Under the pieces are notes generated by a model. The model was not told the origin of the DNA and did no database searches. It saw only the letters and a list, made by a program, of their open reading frames with translations. Of a stretch of 64,000 bases of DNA, positions 16,207 to 24,369 are shown piece after piece; position 1 is the first letter of the stretch; each line of letters opens with the position of its first letter. The position numbers were made by a program, and so were the translations under genes. Source of the stretch: Clostridium sp. AM22-11AC (GTDB taxonomy: Bacteria > Bacillota > Clostridia > Lachnospirales > Lachnospiraceae); contig NZ_QUCM01000001.1 of assembly GCF_003473545.1 (NCBI RefSeq), positions 1 to 64,000 on the forward strand, in the 5' to 3' direction.

Positions 16207-16875
16207 TTAAAACTTCCGTGAGCGGATCAATGCGCCCCAGTTCATAAGAACAACGGAAATAAATGCAATGACAACAATGATAGCTACATAAGAATACGCT
16301 GCGTCCATATTTCCTGCAGCTACTTCTGAATAGACCGCCATAGGAAGTGTTCTTGTCTTTCCCGCAATGTTTCCTGCGATCATGGCAGTGGCGCCAAACT
16401 CACCTAAACCTCTGGCGAAAGCAAGAACGCCGCCGCTTAAGATACCCGGTGTTGCATTTGCAAACAGCACCTTCCAGAATACAGCCCATTCGCTCATTCC
16501 CAGTGTTCTGGCTGCTGCAACCAGGTTCTGGTCAACCTGCTCAAAAGCACCTCTGGCAGAACGGTACATTAACGGAAATGACATGGTAACGGCTGCTAAA
16601 ACAGTTGCGATCCAGGAAAAGGCGATCTTTACACTGAAATATTCAATAAAAAACTGTCCAATAGGACGTTTTACACCGAAAAGATATAACAGAAAGAAGC
16701 CTGCTACTGTAGGCGGCAGGACTAAAGGCAGTGTCAGGATACCATCACAGATAACCTTTAATGTTTCATTTTTCAGGCTTACCACTGCCCAGGCTGCAAA
16801 CAGCCCGATAAAAAATGTGATGAAAATAGACAGACTGGCTGTCTTCATGGAAATCAAAATTGGGGACCAGTCCAT
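16207..16875 (-). CDS. modB: molybdate ABC transporter permease
   Basis: 222 residues with about five membrane helices. LPLVLPPTVAGFFLLYLFG and the coupling loop VAAARTLGMSEWAVFWKVLFANATPGILSGGVLAFARGLGEFGATAMIAGN (the EAA motif, read in segments) are hallmarks of ModB. It forms the membrane channel of ModABC. It lies between modA and modC on the minus strand, with AGAGG upstream of the ATG. Confidence 0.94.
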   Translation of the reverse strand: MDWSPILISMKTASLSIFITFFIGLFAAWAVVSLKNETLKVICDGILTLPLVLPPTVAGFFLLYLFGVKRPIGQFFIEYFSVKIAFSWIATVLAAVTMSFPLMYRSARGAFEQVDQNLVAAARTLGMSEWAVFWKVLFANATPGILSGGVLAFARGLGEFGATAMIAGNIAGKTRTLPMAVYSEVAAGNMDAAYSYVAIIVVIAFISVVLMNWGALIRSRKF

Positions 16876-16970
16876 TTAGAACCTCTTTTCTTATGAGATT
16901 TATATGGGAAATTGATTAAAACCGGGATACTGTAACTTACTTTACAACATCCCGGTTTTATAGTTACTGA

Positions 16971-17843
16971 CTACTGCGCACTGGAAAATCCATACTCTTC
17001 AAATACTGTTATTGCCTTATCAGTCTGTAAGAAAGCAACAAATTCCTTTGCAACTTCCTCATGAGCAGTACCCTTAACAACAGCTACAGGATAGATAACC
17101 TTCTTTGCAAGGCTTCCTTCTGGAGCTTCTGCAACAACTTCTACCTGATCAGCCATGCTTGCTGCATCAGTAGCGTATACGATACCAGCGTCAGCACTTG
17201 CTGCTGCTACCTGGTTTAATACCTCAGTTACGTTGGTTCCGAAACTTACCTTATCCTGGATCTTATCCCAGATACCCAGGTTAGTTAAAGCCTCCTGTGC
17301 ATACTGTCCAGCTGGAACACTTGCAGGATCGCCTAATGCAATGCTGTCTGCATTTTCGATGTCCTCAAACTTCTCCAGCTTCTTCTCATTTCCAGTTGGA
17401 ACGATCAGAACGATCTTGTTCTCTAACAGATCAGTAATGGTATCGGAAGCGATCATGCCTTCCTCATCCAGAGCTGTCATCTGCTTCTTAGCTGCGGACA
17501 TGAATACGTCTGCTTCCAGACCTTCCTTGATCTGTGTCTGCAGTTTGCCTGAGCTGTCATAGGTTCCCTTTACAGTTACGCCTGGGTTTGCTTCTTCGAA
17601 CATTGGGATCAGCTTATCTTCGTAAGCGTTCTTTAAGCTTGCTGCTGCTGCAACTAAGATCTCAGTCTCTTCGCCGGAAGCTGCTGTAGTTTCTTCTGCA
17701 GTTGTCTCCTCTGCTTTTGTTTCTTCTGCGGTTGTTGCTGCTTCAGTAGCTGCTGCTGTGGTTTCCTTTGCGCTGCCGGAGCATCCAGCTAACATTCCTG
17801 CTGCCATCATAGCTGCCATTACAAGGCAAATCTGTTTCTTCAT
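16971..17843 (-). CDS. modA: molybdate ABC transporter substrate-binding lipoprotein
   Basis: 290 residues. The lipobox MLAGCSGS (Cys ~21) is followed by a Thr/Ala/Glu-rich linker (residues ~25-60), as often seen in Gram-positive lipoproteins. ILVAAAASLKNAYED, GTYDSSGKLQTQIKEG, ALGDPASVPAGQYAQEAL and the C-terminal region match ModA. It captures molybdate or tungstate outside the membrane. It is first in modABC, with AAAGGAG before the ATG and a ModE-like dyad 46 bases upstream. Confidence 0.95.
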   Translation of the reverse strand: MKKQICLVMAAMMAAGMLAGCSGSAKETTAAATEAATTAEETKAEETTAEETTAASGEETEILVAAAASLKNAYEDKLIPMFEEANPGVTVKGTYDSSGKLQTQIKEGLEADVFMSAAKKQMTALDEEGMIASDTITDLLENKIVLIVPTGNEKKLEKFEDIENADSIALGDPASVPAGQYAQEALTNLGIWDKIQDKVSFGTNVTEVLNQVAAASADAGIVYATDAASMADQVEVVAEAPEGSLAKKVIYPVAVVKGTAHEEVAKEFVAFLQTDKAITVFEEYGFSSAQ

Positions 17844-17888
17844 AATCTCATTTCTCCTTTAAATAAAAATTGATTTATTTATAGCAGT

Positions 17889-17916
17889 ATCGTTATACTC
17901 GTTTGACTATAGCGAT
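17889..17916 (-). promoter_or_regulatory. ModE-type operator before modA
   Basis: The plus strand reads ATCGTTATAC-N8-CTATAGCGAT. The core CGTTATA-N10-TATAGCG (17891-17914) matches the layout of the classic ModE box, inverted CGTTATAT-type arms. The same 24-bp 7-10-7 geometry occurs at 21626-21649 before the moeA-like gene. Confidence 0.75.
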
Positions 17917-17928
17917 CATAAGGAGAAC

Positions 17929-17966
17929 ACCGCCTGCACGGTATTCTTCCTCCCGCTGCAGGCGGT
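17929..17966 (-). repeat. intergenic hairpin between MOSC-mogA and modA
   Basis: ACCGCCTGCA (17929-17938) and TGCAGGCGGT (17957-17966) form a perfect 10-bp stem with an 18-nt loop. No T-run follows, so it may protect or separate the flanking mRNAs rather than terminate fully. Confidence 0.65.
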
Positions 17967-18016
17967 ACAAAGATACTGTCTATATGCGATTTTTAAAACT
18001 TTCCGTTTTCCTTTTC

Positions 18017-18982
18017 TTAATCTCTTCTGGCACACTCAGAAGCACTGCCGCGAAGGATCTTTAAGCCGTGATCCAAACTGTCTAAAATAAATCCCAAGCT
18101 TTCTTTTACTGCCTTTGGGCTTCCCGGCAGGTTTACGATCAGTGTTTTCTTTCGGATCACACTGACACCTCTGCTTAACATGGCTCTGTCTGTCACTGCC
18201 ATGGATTTATAACGAATGGCTTCTGCAATTCCGGGAGCATTCCGGTCTGCCACTGCCATGGTTGCTTCCGGAGTCTGGTCTCTCATGGAAAAACCGGTTC
18301 CGCCGCTTGTAAGCACCAGATCCAGCTGTCTGCCGTCTGCCAGACGCATTAACTGTGTCTTTAACATAGCCGGTTCATCCGGAAGGATCAGCGTCTCTAC
18401 TACTTCATATCCCGCCTGCTCCAGCATTTCCTTTGCTGCAGGACCGCTTTCGTCTACTCTTTCTCCTTTGGCACCTTTATCACTTAAAGTGATAACAGCT
18501 GCCTGAAAAGGCCGGTTCTCATCTGGATAACAGGTAATAACAGTATCTCCCGGATGAATGGTTCCTTCCTGTAAGACCTCTGCAAACACGCCCTCTCTTG
18601 GCATGATGCATTCGCCCATTCTTTTATAAATCGCGCAATGGCTGTGACATTCTTTGCCGATCTGGGTCATGCGTAAAACCACATCCCCGATATAGATCAT
18701 CATTCCTACCGGCAGAGAACGGAAATCAATCCCTTCTACCACCAGATTTTCTCCAAAAGCACCATCTTCTACCTGAGCGCCACGCTCATTAAATTCTTTT
18801 ACTTTATCATAAGACAAAAGACTTACCTGACGATGCCATTTACCAGCGTGTGCATCTCCCTCGATACCAAAATCTTTCAGGAAATGTCCTTCCGGAACAG
18901 AATGTTTTTCAACACCTTTTTTTTCACTGGTACAGACCGCTTTTACAACACCTTCCGGTCCTCTTTTTCCAGTTATTTCCAT
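18017..18982 (-). CDS. MOSC domain fused to MogA-type molybdopterin adenylyltransferase
   Basis: 321 residues. Residues ~10-150 are a MOSC domain (EGHFLKDFGIEGDAHAG, GAFGENLVVEG, IGKECHSHCAIY with the conserved Cys). Residues ~160-315 are a MoaB/MogA domain (AVITLSDKGAKGERVDESGP, VLTSGGTGFSMRDQTPEA, VNLPGSPKAVKESL). MogA adenylates molybdopterin before metal insertion; MOSC domains bind or pass sulfur/cofactor. The fusion should couple late cofactor steps. It is 6 bases after moaA with GGAGGATAAG before the start. Confidence 0.9.
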   Translation of the reverse strand: MEITGKRGPEGVVKAVCTSEKKGVEKHSVPEGHFLKDFGIEGDAHAGKWHRQVSLLSYDKVKEFNERGAQVEDGAFGENLVVEGIDFRSLPVGMMIYIGDVVLRMTQIGKECHSHCAIYKRMGECIMPREGVFAEVLQEGTIHPGDTVITCYPDENRPFQAAVITLSDKGAKGERVDESGPAAKEMLEQAGYEVVETLILPDEPAMLKTQLMRLADGRQLDLVLTSGGTGFSMRDQTPEATMAVADRNAPGIAEAIRYKSMAVTDRAMLSRGVSVIRKKTLIVNLPGSPKAVKESLGFILDSLDHGLKILRGSASECARRD

Positions 18983-18988
18983 TTTATC

Positions 18989-20056
18989 TTATCCTCCAAT
19001 TGAAATCATGTTATGTGCCTCGGTGATCTCACCTGGCTTTTCAAAGCAATGTGCCGCTGGCTTTTCGTAGATCGCCTTTGCAAGTGCTTCCCGCAGCTTT
19101 TCCTGCAGCTTTTCATCCCTTACATCTCTGCCTTCTGGCCAGATATAATGGGTATCCTTATCCGGTCTTTCCTGCCCTTCTCTTAAAATACTTCTAAGAT
19201 CTGTTCCCTCATCATAGCAGAGACAGGATTTTACATGTCCCTGGGATGTCAGACGGATGCGGTTACAGGTAGAACAGAATTTTCCGTGAATAGCACTGAT
19301 CAGACCAATGCTTCCTTTAAATCCGGGAACTTTATAATAAACCGCAGGTCCAAATCCATGAACTCTTGTGTCTTCTTCCAGATCCGGATAGACCTTTTTC
19401 ATATTTTCAAGCAGCCAGTTGTGATCAATGGTCTTAAACTGCTTTCCATAGCCGATGGGCATCATTTCTATAAAACGCACATCCACCGGATAATGCTTTG
19501 CAAGTTCTGCCATCTGCTGCCAGTTTTCCTGAGGGGAAAGTTCTGTAGCTTTTCCATTCTCCTGTAACTGTCTGAAATCAATGGAAACTGCATTGATCTT
19601 AACAGGGATTGGTAAGCTTTCTGCTTTTTCAATGAACCTCATAACATCGGCTAACTTATCCCGGCCCGTTATCTTCTCATAAAGTACCGGGTCTACGGTA
19701 TCCAGGCTTACATTAATAGCATCCAGTCCTGCATCTAATAGCTGATCCAGATACTGATCTAACTGGACTCCGTTGGTAGTCAGGGTGACTTTTTCAATGC
19801 CTGGGATATTTTTAAGCATCTTTACTAACTGAGGGCAGCTTTTCCTTGCCAGTGGCTCTCCACCGGTAACTTTGATCTTTTTGATCCCTAATGATGCTGC
19901 CGCAATGGCAATGGCTTCAAATTCTTCCAGAGATAACACATCCCAGCGTGGCATGCAGTCAATGCCCTCCGGCATGCAGTATTTACACCGCAGGTTGCAC
20001 CGGTCTGTAATGGAAAACCGCATGTAGTCGATCTCTCTTCCCATTCTGTCCTTCAT
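18989..20056 (-). CDS. moaA: GTP 3',8-cyclase (molybdopterin step 1)
   Basis: 355 residues. A radical-SAM protein with CNLRCKYCMPEG (first 4Fe-4S) near residue 20 and the C-terminal second cluster CSTCNRIRLTSQGHVKSCLC (~265-285). KVTGGEPLAR and TTNGVQLD fit MoaA. It converts GTP to 3',8-cyclo-7,8-dihydro-GTP, the first committed step of molybdopterin synthesis. The start overlaps the moaC stop by one base (TGATG). No GG C-terminus is required for activity to be inferred here, but one is present (SIGG). Confidence 0.95.
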   Translation of the reverse strand: MKDRMGREIDYMRFSITDRCNLRCKYCMPEGIDCMPRWDVLSLEEFEAIAIAAASLGIKKIKVTGGEPLARKSCPQLVKMLKNIPGIEKVTLTTNGVQLDQYLDQLLDAGLDAINVSLDTVDPVLYEKITGRDKLADVMRFIEKAESLPIPVKINAVSIDFRQLQENGKATELSPQENWQQMAELAKHYPVDVRFIEMMPIGYGKQFKTIDHNWLLENMKKVYPDLEEDTRVHGFGPAVYYKVPGFKGSIGLISAIHGKFCSTCNRIRLTSQGHVKSCLCYDEGTDLRSILREGQERPDKDTHYIWPEGRDVRDEKLQEKLREALAKAIYEKPAAHCFEKPGEITEAHNMISIGG

Positions 20057-20544
20057 CAGATGCCCTGCTTTCTGGGATTGACAAACTCGCCGCTTTTTCC
20101 ACCGGATTTATGTTCCAGGTAAATATTTCCCATTTCCATGGACTTGTCCACTGCCTTACACATATCGTAAATGGTAAGAAGGGCAATATTTACACCGGTC
20201 AGTGCTTCCATTTCCACACCTGTCTTTCCGGTAGTACGGGCGGTACAGGCTGCTTCGATCTCGTTTGTTTCTTCTTTTATGGTAAAATCCACCGTCAGCT
20301 TGGTAAGATTTAACAAATGGCACAGCGGGATCAGTTCAGATGTCTTCTTAGCACCCATGATACCGGCTACTCTGGCAACTCCCAGTACATCTCCCTTTGC
20401 CATAGTCCCTTCTTTTACTTTCTTTAAGCACTCAGGGCTCATATAAATGCTTCCTCTGGCAGTAGCTTCCCGCTTTGTCTCTGCTTTTTCACTTACGTCC
20501 ACCATAAGGGCATTGCCATTTTCATCAAAATGTGTAAATTCCAT
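20056..20544 (-). CDS. moaC: cyclic pyranopterin monophosphate synthase
   Basis: 162 residues, full length. [25 protein letters not shown] head, then [28 protein letters not shown] and [30 protein letters not shown], carry the conserved Lys, His and Asp of MoaC. It rearranges the MoaA product to cPMP. It is second in the moeA-like-moaC-moaA operon, 5 bases after the preceding gene and overlapping moaA. Confidence 0.97.
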   Translation of the reverse strand: MEFTHFDENGNALMVDVSEKAETKREATARGSIYMSPECLKKVKEGTMAKGDVLGVARVAGIMGAKKTSELIPLCHLLNLTKLTVDFTIKEETNEIEAACTARTTGKTGVEMEALTGVNIALLTIYDMCKAVDKSMEMGNIYLEHKSGGKSGEFVNPRKQGI

Positions 20545-20549
20545 TTCTA

Positions 20550-21608
20550 TTACACTCCCTTTCCAAAACCACAGTTAGGGAAGCTACAGACTGGACAGTT
20601 CAGACATAAGCCGCCCTGGCCCAAAGCAGCCAGTTCTTCTGCTGTTACCTGATCGTCTGCCATAACTCTTGGAAGGACCAGATCAAAAATAGTCCTCTTT
20701 GCATACATAACGCAGCCAGGAAGTCCCATAATAGCTACAGTTCTTGGATTTTCTCCCTCTGTTACCTGATAATAAGCTAACATGAACATAGCTCCCGGAA
20801 GTACCGGTGCGCCGTAAGATACAATATCAGCCCCGGTATTTTTGATGGCAAGAGGGGTCTTATCATCCGGGTCCACACTCATGCCGCCGGTACAGACTAC
20901 GATATCTGCGCCTTTTTTGATCATATCAAGGATAGATGCTGTTACCTTTGTATCATCATCGTTCCAGGTCACATGGTCGATGATCTCTGTATCAAATTCT
21001 GCCATTTTCCCTTCAATGACAGGTGTAAAGGTATCTTTGATCCTTCCATAGAAAACTTCGTTTCCAGTGGTAACGATACCTACTTTTTTATGTTTAAATG
21101 GAAGCAGGTCTAAGATCGGCTTATTTCCTGTTGCTGCCATAGCTGCTTCTTTTGCCTTTGTCATCTTTTCTTCTTCAATGACAAGTGGGATGATACGGGT
21201 TCCCGCTAATTTATCGCCTTTTTTAACGGCAAAATTTCCGTGGCGGGTGGCGATCATCATCTGACCGAAGCCATTGACTGCCTTTAAACCATTGTTATTG
21301 ATTTTTAATAAACCATCGCAGGCTGCAGACAGCTCGATCTTTCCTTCTTTTGCCTGGGAACGCTCCATGTATTCCCCTTTGCACATGGCACAAAGGACTT
21401 CTGCCGCGTCATTTTCATGAAGCATGCCCTCTTCTTTTTCCCATACATAAAGCTGGTCTTTTCCCACGCTTAAAAGCACCGGGATATCTTCTTTTGTAAC
21501 AATGTGGCCTTTTCTAAAAACTGCATCCTTGGTCACACCTTTGATGATCTGGGTAATATCATGGCAGAGGACCGCTCCCTCTGCGTCTACTGTTTTAATT
21601 AATTTCAT
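20550..21608 (-). CDS. MoeA/MogA-type molybdopterin-binding protein with Cys-rich tail
   Basis: 352 residues. Residues ~170-310 are a molybdopterin-binding fold ([58 protein letters not shown]). The N-terminal half resembles a reduced MoeA scaffold. The C-terminus [17 protein letters not shown] has four Cys that could hold metal. This clostridial family is taken to act in Mo insertion with MogA. It is first in its operon, with GGGAGG before the ATG, a promoter at 21657-21685 and a ModE-like dyad at 21626-21649. Confidence 0.85.
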   Translation of the reverse strand: MKLIKTVDAEGAVLCHDITQIIKGVTKDAVFRKGHIVTKEDIPVLLSVGKDQLYVWEKEEGMLHENDAAEVLCAMCKGEYMERSQAKEGKIELSAACDGLLKINNNGLKAVNGFGQMMIATRHGNFAVKKGDKLAGTRIIPLVIEEEKMTKAKEAAMAATGNKPILDLLPFKHKKVGIVTTGNEVFYGRIKDTFTPVIEGKMAEFDTEIIDHVTWNDDDTKVTASILDMIKKGADIVVCTGGMSVDPDDKTPLAIKNTGADIVSYGAPVLPGAMFMLAYYQVTEGENPRTVAIMGLPGCVMYAKRTIFDLVLPRVMADDQVTAEELAALGQGGLCLNCPVCSFPNCGFGKGV

Positions 21609-21625
21609 ATTTTTATGTAACCTCC

Positions 21626-21649
21626 CGTTATTATTTTCTATAAATAACG
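21626..21649 (-). promoter_or_regulatory. ModE-type operator before the moeA-like operon
   Basis: CGTTATT-N10-AATAACG, perfect 7-bp arms, starting at about the +1 of the promoter at 21657-21685. Same 24-bp geometry as the modA site, so both are probably read by one regulator that represses when molybdate is plentiful. Confidence 0.72.
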
Positions 21650-21656
21650 TACTATT

Positions 21657-21685
21657 AGAATAACACTCACATAACTTTTTGTAAA
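21657..21685 (-). promoter_or_regulatory. promoter of the moeA-like-moaC-moaA operon
   Basis: On the minus strand TTTACA (21685-21680) and TATTCT (21662-21657) are 17 bases apart; the predicted start falls at the edge of the ModE-like dyad. Confidence 0.65.
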
Positions 21686-21726
21686 CCTTTTACCAAAAAC
21701 TTTTTGCCTATCTTTTTGCCCATTTA

Positions 21727-21766
21727 AAAAGAGCCCTGCAGCATACATAGCCTGCAAGGCTCTTTT
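21727..21766 (-). terminator. terminator of yerC
   Basis: AAAAGAGCC (21766-21758 on the minus strand) pairs with GGCTCTTTT (21735-21727) with an inner TGCA/TGCA stem, then T-rich sequence. Confidence 0.85.
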
Positions 21767-21787
21767 CATCCCCGATACATTTTCTTT

Positions 21788-22096
21788 TTACTGCTCTTCT
21801 TTTTTCTCTTCTCCAAGAAGCCGCTCAAATACCATATCGTATCCGTCACTTCCATAATTCAGAGAACGGTTCACACGGCTGATGGTAGCTGTAGATGCTC
21901 CTGTCTTTTCCGCGATCTCAAGATAGGTCTTTCCTTCCCTGAGCATTTTTGCCACTTCGTATCGCTGTGACAGTGACAGCAGCTCATTGATGGTGCATAC
22001 GTCCTCAAAGAACTTGTAGCACTCTTCCGGATCTTTCAGCGTGAGGATCGCGTCAAATAAATGATCTACGGCTTCTGTTTTGATCTTCTTATTCAT
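21788..22096 (-). CDS. yerC: TrpR-related protein YerC/YecD
   Basis: 102 residues. FDAILTLKDPEECYKFFEDVCTINELLSLSQRYEVAKMLREGKTYLEIAEKTGASTATISRVNRSLNYG is the TrpR-like helix-turn-helix of the YerC/YecD family, whose DNA target and effector are not established. AAGGAG lies 7 bases before the ATG and a terminator follows the stop, so it is a monocistronic gene between the molybdopterin operon and the IS element. Confidence 0.92.
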   Translation of the reverse strand: MNKKIKTEAVDHLFDAILTLKDPEECYKFFEDVCTINELLSLSQRYEVAKMLREGKTYLEIAEKTGASTATISRVNRSLNYGSDGYDMVFERLLGEEKKEEQ

Positions 22097-22265
22097 GATT
22101 TTTGCTCCTTATATACGTTACCGCCCCCGGACGGTCGTTTTAAAAATAATACAATTTTTTACGTCTGTATAATTTTAACATATTAAAGTCTGAAAGTCCA
22201 TATCTAAAGTCTATATCTTTTCATGACCTTTTCTTAAAATCCATATATTCCCCCGGAAAAATGTG

Positions 22266-22336
22266 TGGTATACTAGGAAAGAACATCCTGATGTGCTTTC
22301 TGAACCCCAAAAAAGCACACTCAAACTGTAAGGAGA
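22266..22336 (+). promoter_or_regulatory. fumC promoter and leader, now interrupted by an IS element
   Basis: An extended -10, TGG-TATACT (22266-22274), is followed by a leader with a GTGCTTT/AAAGCAC hairpin (22293-22318) and a ribosome site AAGGAG (22330-22335) that has no start codon after it. The likely target, fumC, begins about 2 kb downstream past the IS607-type element. Confidence 0.55.
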
Positions 22337-22406
22337 AAACTTTAAGTAACTGAATAAGTTGTCAAATGTGATAATATGTGTTTAAATATACTCATAGAGG
22401 TATACT

Positions 22407-23096
22407 ATGAATACATCAAATATCACAAATTACAAGCCAAAAGATTTTGCTGAATTGCTAGGTGTTTCTGTCAAAACGTTACAGCGTTGGGATAGAGAAG
22501 GAACTCTAAAAGCAAATCGTACTCCAACTGATAGGCGTTATTACACTTACGGCCAATATCTTCAATTCAAAGGCATAAATACAGAAGATGATACGCGTCA
22601 AGTTGTCATTTATGCCAGAGTCTCTACAAGAAATCAAAAAAATGATTTACAAAACCAAGTCACATTTCTACGACAGTTTTGTAATGCTAAAGGTATTATC
22701 GTAGACCAATGCATTGAAGATTATGGGAGCGGTCTTAATTACAATCGCAAGAAATGGAACGAATTATTAGATGAAGTAATGGAACAGAAAATCAAAACCA
22801 TTATCATAACTCATAAGGATAGATTTATCCGATTTGGCTATGACTGGTTTGAAAAATTCTGTATGAAGTTCAATACAACCATAGTGGTAGTAAACAATGA
22901 AGAACTATCGCCTCAAGAAGAACTCGTGCAGGATATTGTTTCAATACTCCGTGTATTCTCTTGTAGGTTATATGGACTTCGTAAATATAAAAAACAAATA
23001 GCAAGGGATGAGGAAATTGCTAAAGAGCTTCAAGACGGAAATAAATCCAACAGAAGAGCAGAAAATCAAGATACGCAAGACGATAGGAACTTGTAG
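22407..23096 (+). CDS. tnpA: IS607 family serine-recombinase transposase TnpA
   Basis: 229 residues. Residues ~10-60 are a MerR-like helix-turn-helix (YKPKDFAELLGVSVKTLQRWDREGTL, RRYYTYGQYLQF). Residues ~68-205 are a small serine recombinase: VVIYARVSTRNQKNDLQNQ with the catalytic Ser, FCNAKG..., DYGSGLNYNRKKW, THKDRFIRFGYDWF. It cuts and rejoins DNA at a GG core. It appears full length and overlaps tnpB by 89 bases, the standard arrangement. Confidence 0.93.
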   Translation: MNTSNITNYKPKDFAELLGVSVKTLQRWDREGTLKANRTPTDRRYYTYGQYLQFKGINTEDDTRQVVIYARVSTRNQKNDLQNQVTFLRQFCNAKGIIVDQCIEDYGSGLNYNRKKWNELLDEVMEQKIKTIIITHKDRFIRFGYDWFEKFCMKFNTTIVVVNNEELSPQEELVQDIVSILRVFSCRLYGLRKYKKQIARDEEIAKELQDGNKSNRRAENQDTQDDRNL

Positions 23097-24171
23097 GTAC
23101 ATCTATAACTTCTATCTTACTCATAATAAAGAACTTTATGATAATGGCAAAAAGTTTATGAGTGGTAAATCGTTTAGTGTCTGGCTTAACAACGAGTATC
23201 TTCCAAACCATCCAGAATATTCTTGGGTTAAGGAAGTAAGTTCAAAATCTGTAAAGCATTCAATCGAATGCGGGTGTACTGCTTTTACAAGATTTTTCAA
23301 ACATCAGAGTGCTTTCCCTAATTACAAAAAGAAAGGTAAATCTGATGTGAAGATGTACTTCGTTAAGAATAATCCAAAGGACTGTTTTTGCGAAAGGCAT
23401 CGTATCAACATTCCAACTTTAAGTTGGGTACGTATCAAAGAAAAAGGATACATTCCAACAACCAAAGATGGATATATAATCAAAAGTGGTTCAGTTTCAA
23501 TCAAAGCTGACAAATTTTATGTTTCCGTTCTTGTGGAAATTCCTGATGCCCAGATTGCTAATAACTCTAACGAGGGAATTGGTATTGACCTTGGTTTAAA
23601 GGATTTCGCTATTGTTTCCAATGGTAAAACGTATAAGAACATTAACAAATCTGCAAGATTAAAGAAACTTGAAAAGCAACTTATTCGAGAACAAAGGCGT
23701 CTCTCTCGAAAGTATGAAAACTTAAAGAAAGGAGAAGTCACTCAAAGAGCAAATATACAGAAACAAAAGCTCAAGGTACAAAAACTTCATCATAAGATAG
23801 ATAATGTCCGTACAGATTACATTAACAAGACAATCGCTGAGATAGTAAAAACCAAACCATCTTATATAACGATTGAGGACTTAAATGTAAAAGGAATGAT
23901 GAAGAACCGATATCTTTCAAAATCCGTTGCATCACAGAAGTTTTATGAGTTTAGAGCTAAACTTCCATCTAAATGTAATGAAAACGGTATTAAGTTAAGA
24001 GTAGTAGCCAGATGGTATCCATCTTCAAAAATGTGTCACCGCTGTGGTCGCATCAAGAGAGATTTAAAACTTTCGGATAGAATTTACAGATGCGAATGCG
24101 GTTATGTTGAAGACAGGGACTTTAATGCTGCACTTAATTTGAGAGATGCTATAACTTACGAAGTTGCATAG
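23008..24171 (+). CDS. tnpB: RNA-guided nuclease TnpB (IS607/IS605 OrfB family)
   Basis: 387 residues. RuvC I GIGIDLGLKDFAIV (Asp194), RuvC II YITIEDLNVKGM (Glu290) and RuvC III EDRDFNAALNL (Asp371) are all present, with a zinc ribbon CHRCGR...CECG between II and III, so the nuclease looks intact. TnpB uses an RNA from the element's right end to cleave DNA matching the flank, which favours element retention. The N-terminal helical lobe (KLLKSFKTEINPTEEQ) is complete. Confidence 0.93.
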   Translation: MRKLLKSFKTEINPTEEQKIKIRKTIGTCRYIYNFYLTHNKELYDNGKKFMSGKSFSVWLNNEYLPNHPEYSWVKEVSSKSVKHSIECGCTAFTRFFKHQSAFPNYKKKGKSDVKMYFVKNNPKDCFCERHRINIPTLSWVRIKEKGYIPTTKDGYIIKSGSVSIKADKFYVSVLVEIPDAQIANNSNEGIGIDLGLKDFAIVSNGKTYKNINKSARLKKLEKQLIREQRRLSRKYENLKKGEVTQRANIQKQKLKVQKLHHKIDNVRTDYINKTIAEIVKTKPSYITIEDLNVKGMMKNRYLSKSVASQKFYEFRAKLPSKCNENGIKLRVVARWYPSSKMCHRCGRIKRDLKLSDRIYRCECGYVEDRDFNAALNLRDAITYEVA

Positions 24172-24357
24172 TCAAACGCAAACGTAAGTACGTACCGAAG
24201 GCTTATTCGGGAATTAACGACTGTGGAGTGTACAAGAACCTGCAAGTAGATATGATTTCGGTCAATCAAAAGCATACACGATGAAGCAGTAAGTAGAGTT
24301 CGTGAGAACCTATATTATCTCGATGTGCGTATATTTACACACATTTTGAGTGGCAGG
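24172..24357 (+). ncRNA. candidate omega RNA region at the IS right end
   Basis: In TnpB systems the guide scaffold is transcribed from the 3' part of tnpB through the right end, with the guide read from the adjoining host DNA. This 186-base tail has no open frame and several small inverted repeats, including a palindrome-like TGTGCG-TATATTTA-CACACA stretch (24325-24344). If the right end is GG at 24356-24357, the guide would start ATAAGATTATTCATGG, spanning the fumC start. Exact RNA ends are not visible. Confidence 0.45.
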
Positions 24358-24369
24358 ATAAGATTATTC

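Larger units (their letters stand above)
22334..24357 (+). mobile_element. IS607-type insertion sequence (tnpA + tnpB)
   Basis: Two overlapping genes, an IS607 serine transposase and TnpB, are flanked by non-coding ends. IS607 elements insert at GG. GG at 22332-22333 (inside AAGGAG) and GG at 24356-24357 (CAGGATAAG) would reconstruct an uninterrupted ...AACTGTAAGGATAAGA... directly before the fumC ATG, so I use these as boundaries; they are inferred. The element is visibly more AT-rich than its neighbours, a sign of transfer. Subterminal sequences near 22372-22390 and 24323-24342 are partly inverted copies of each other. Confidence 0.75.

Noticed and set aside
23008..24171. TnpB as a stand-alone domesticated nuclease
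   Set aside because: An apparently intact IS607 tnpA overlaps it and transposon ends can be inferred, so a mobile element is the simpler reading.
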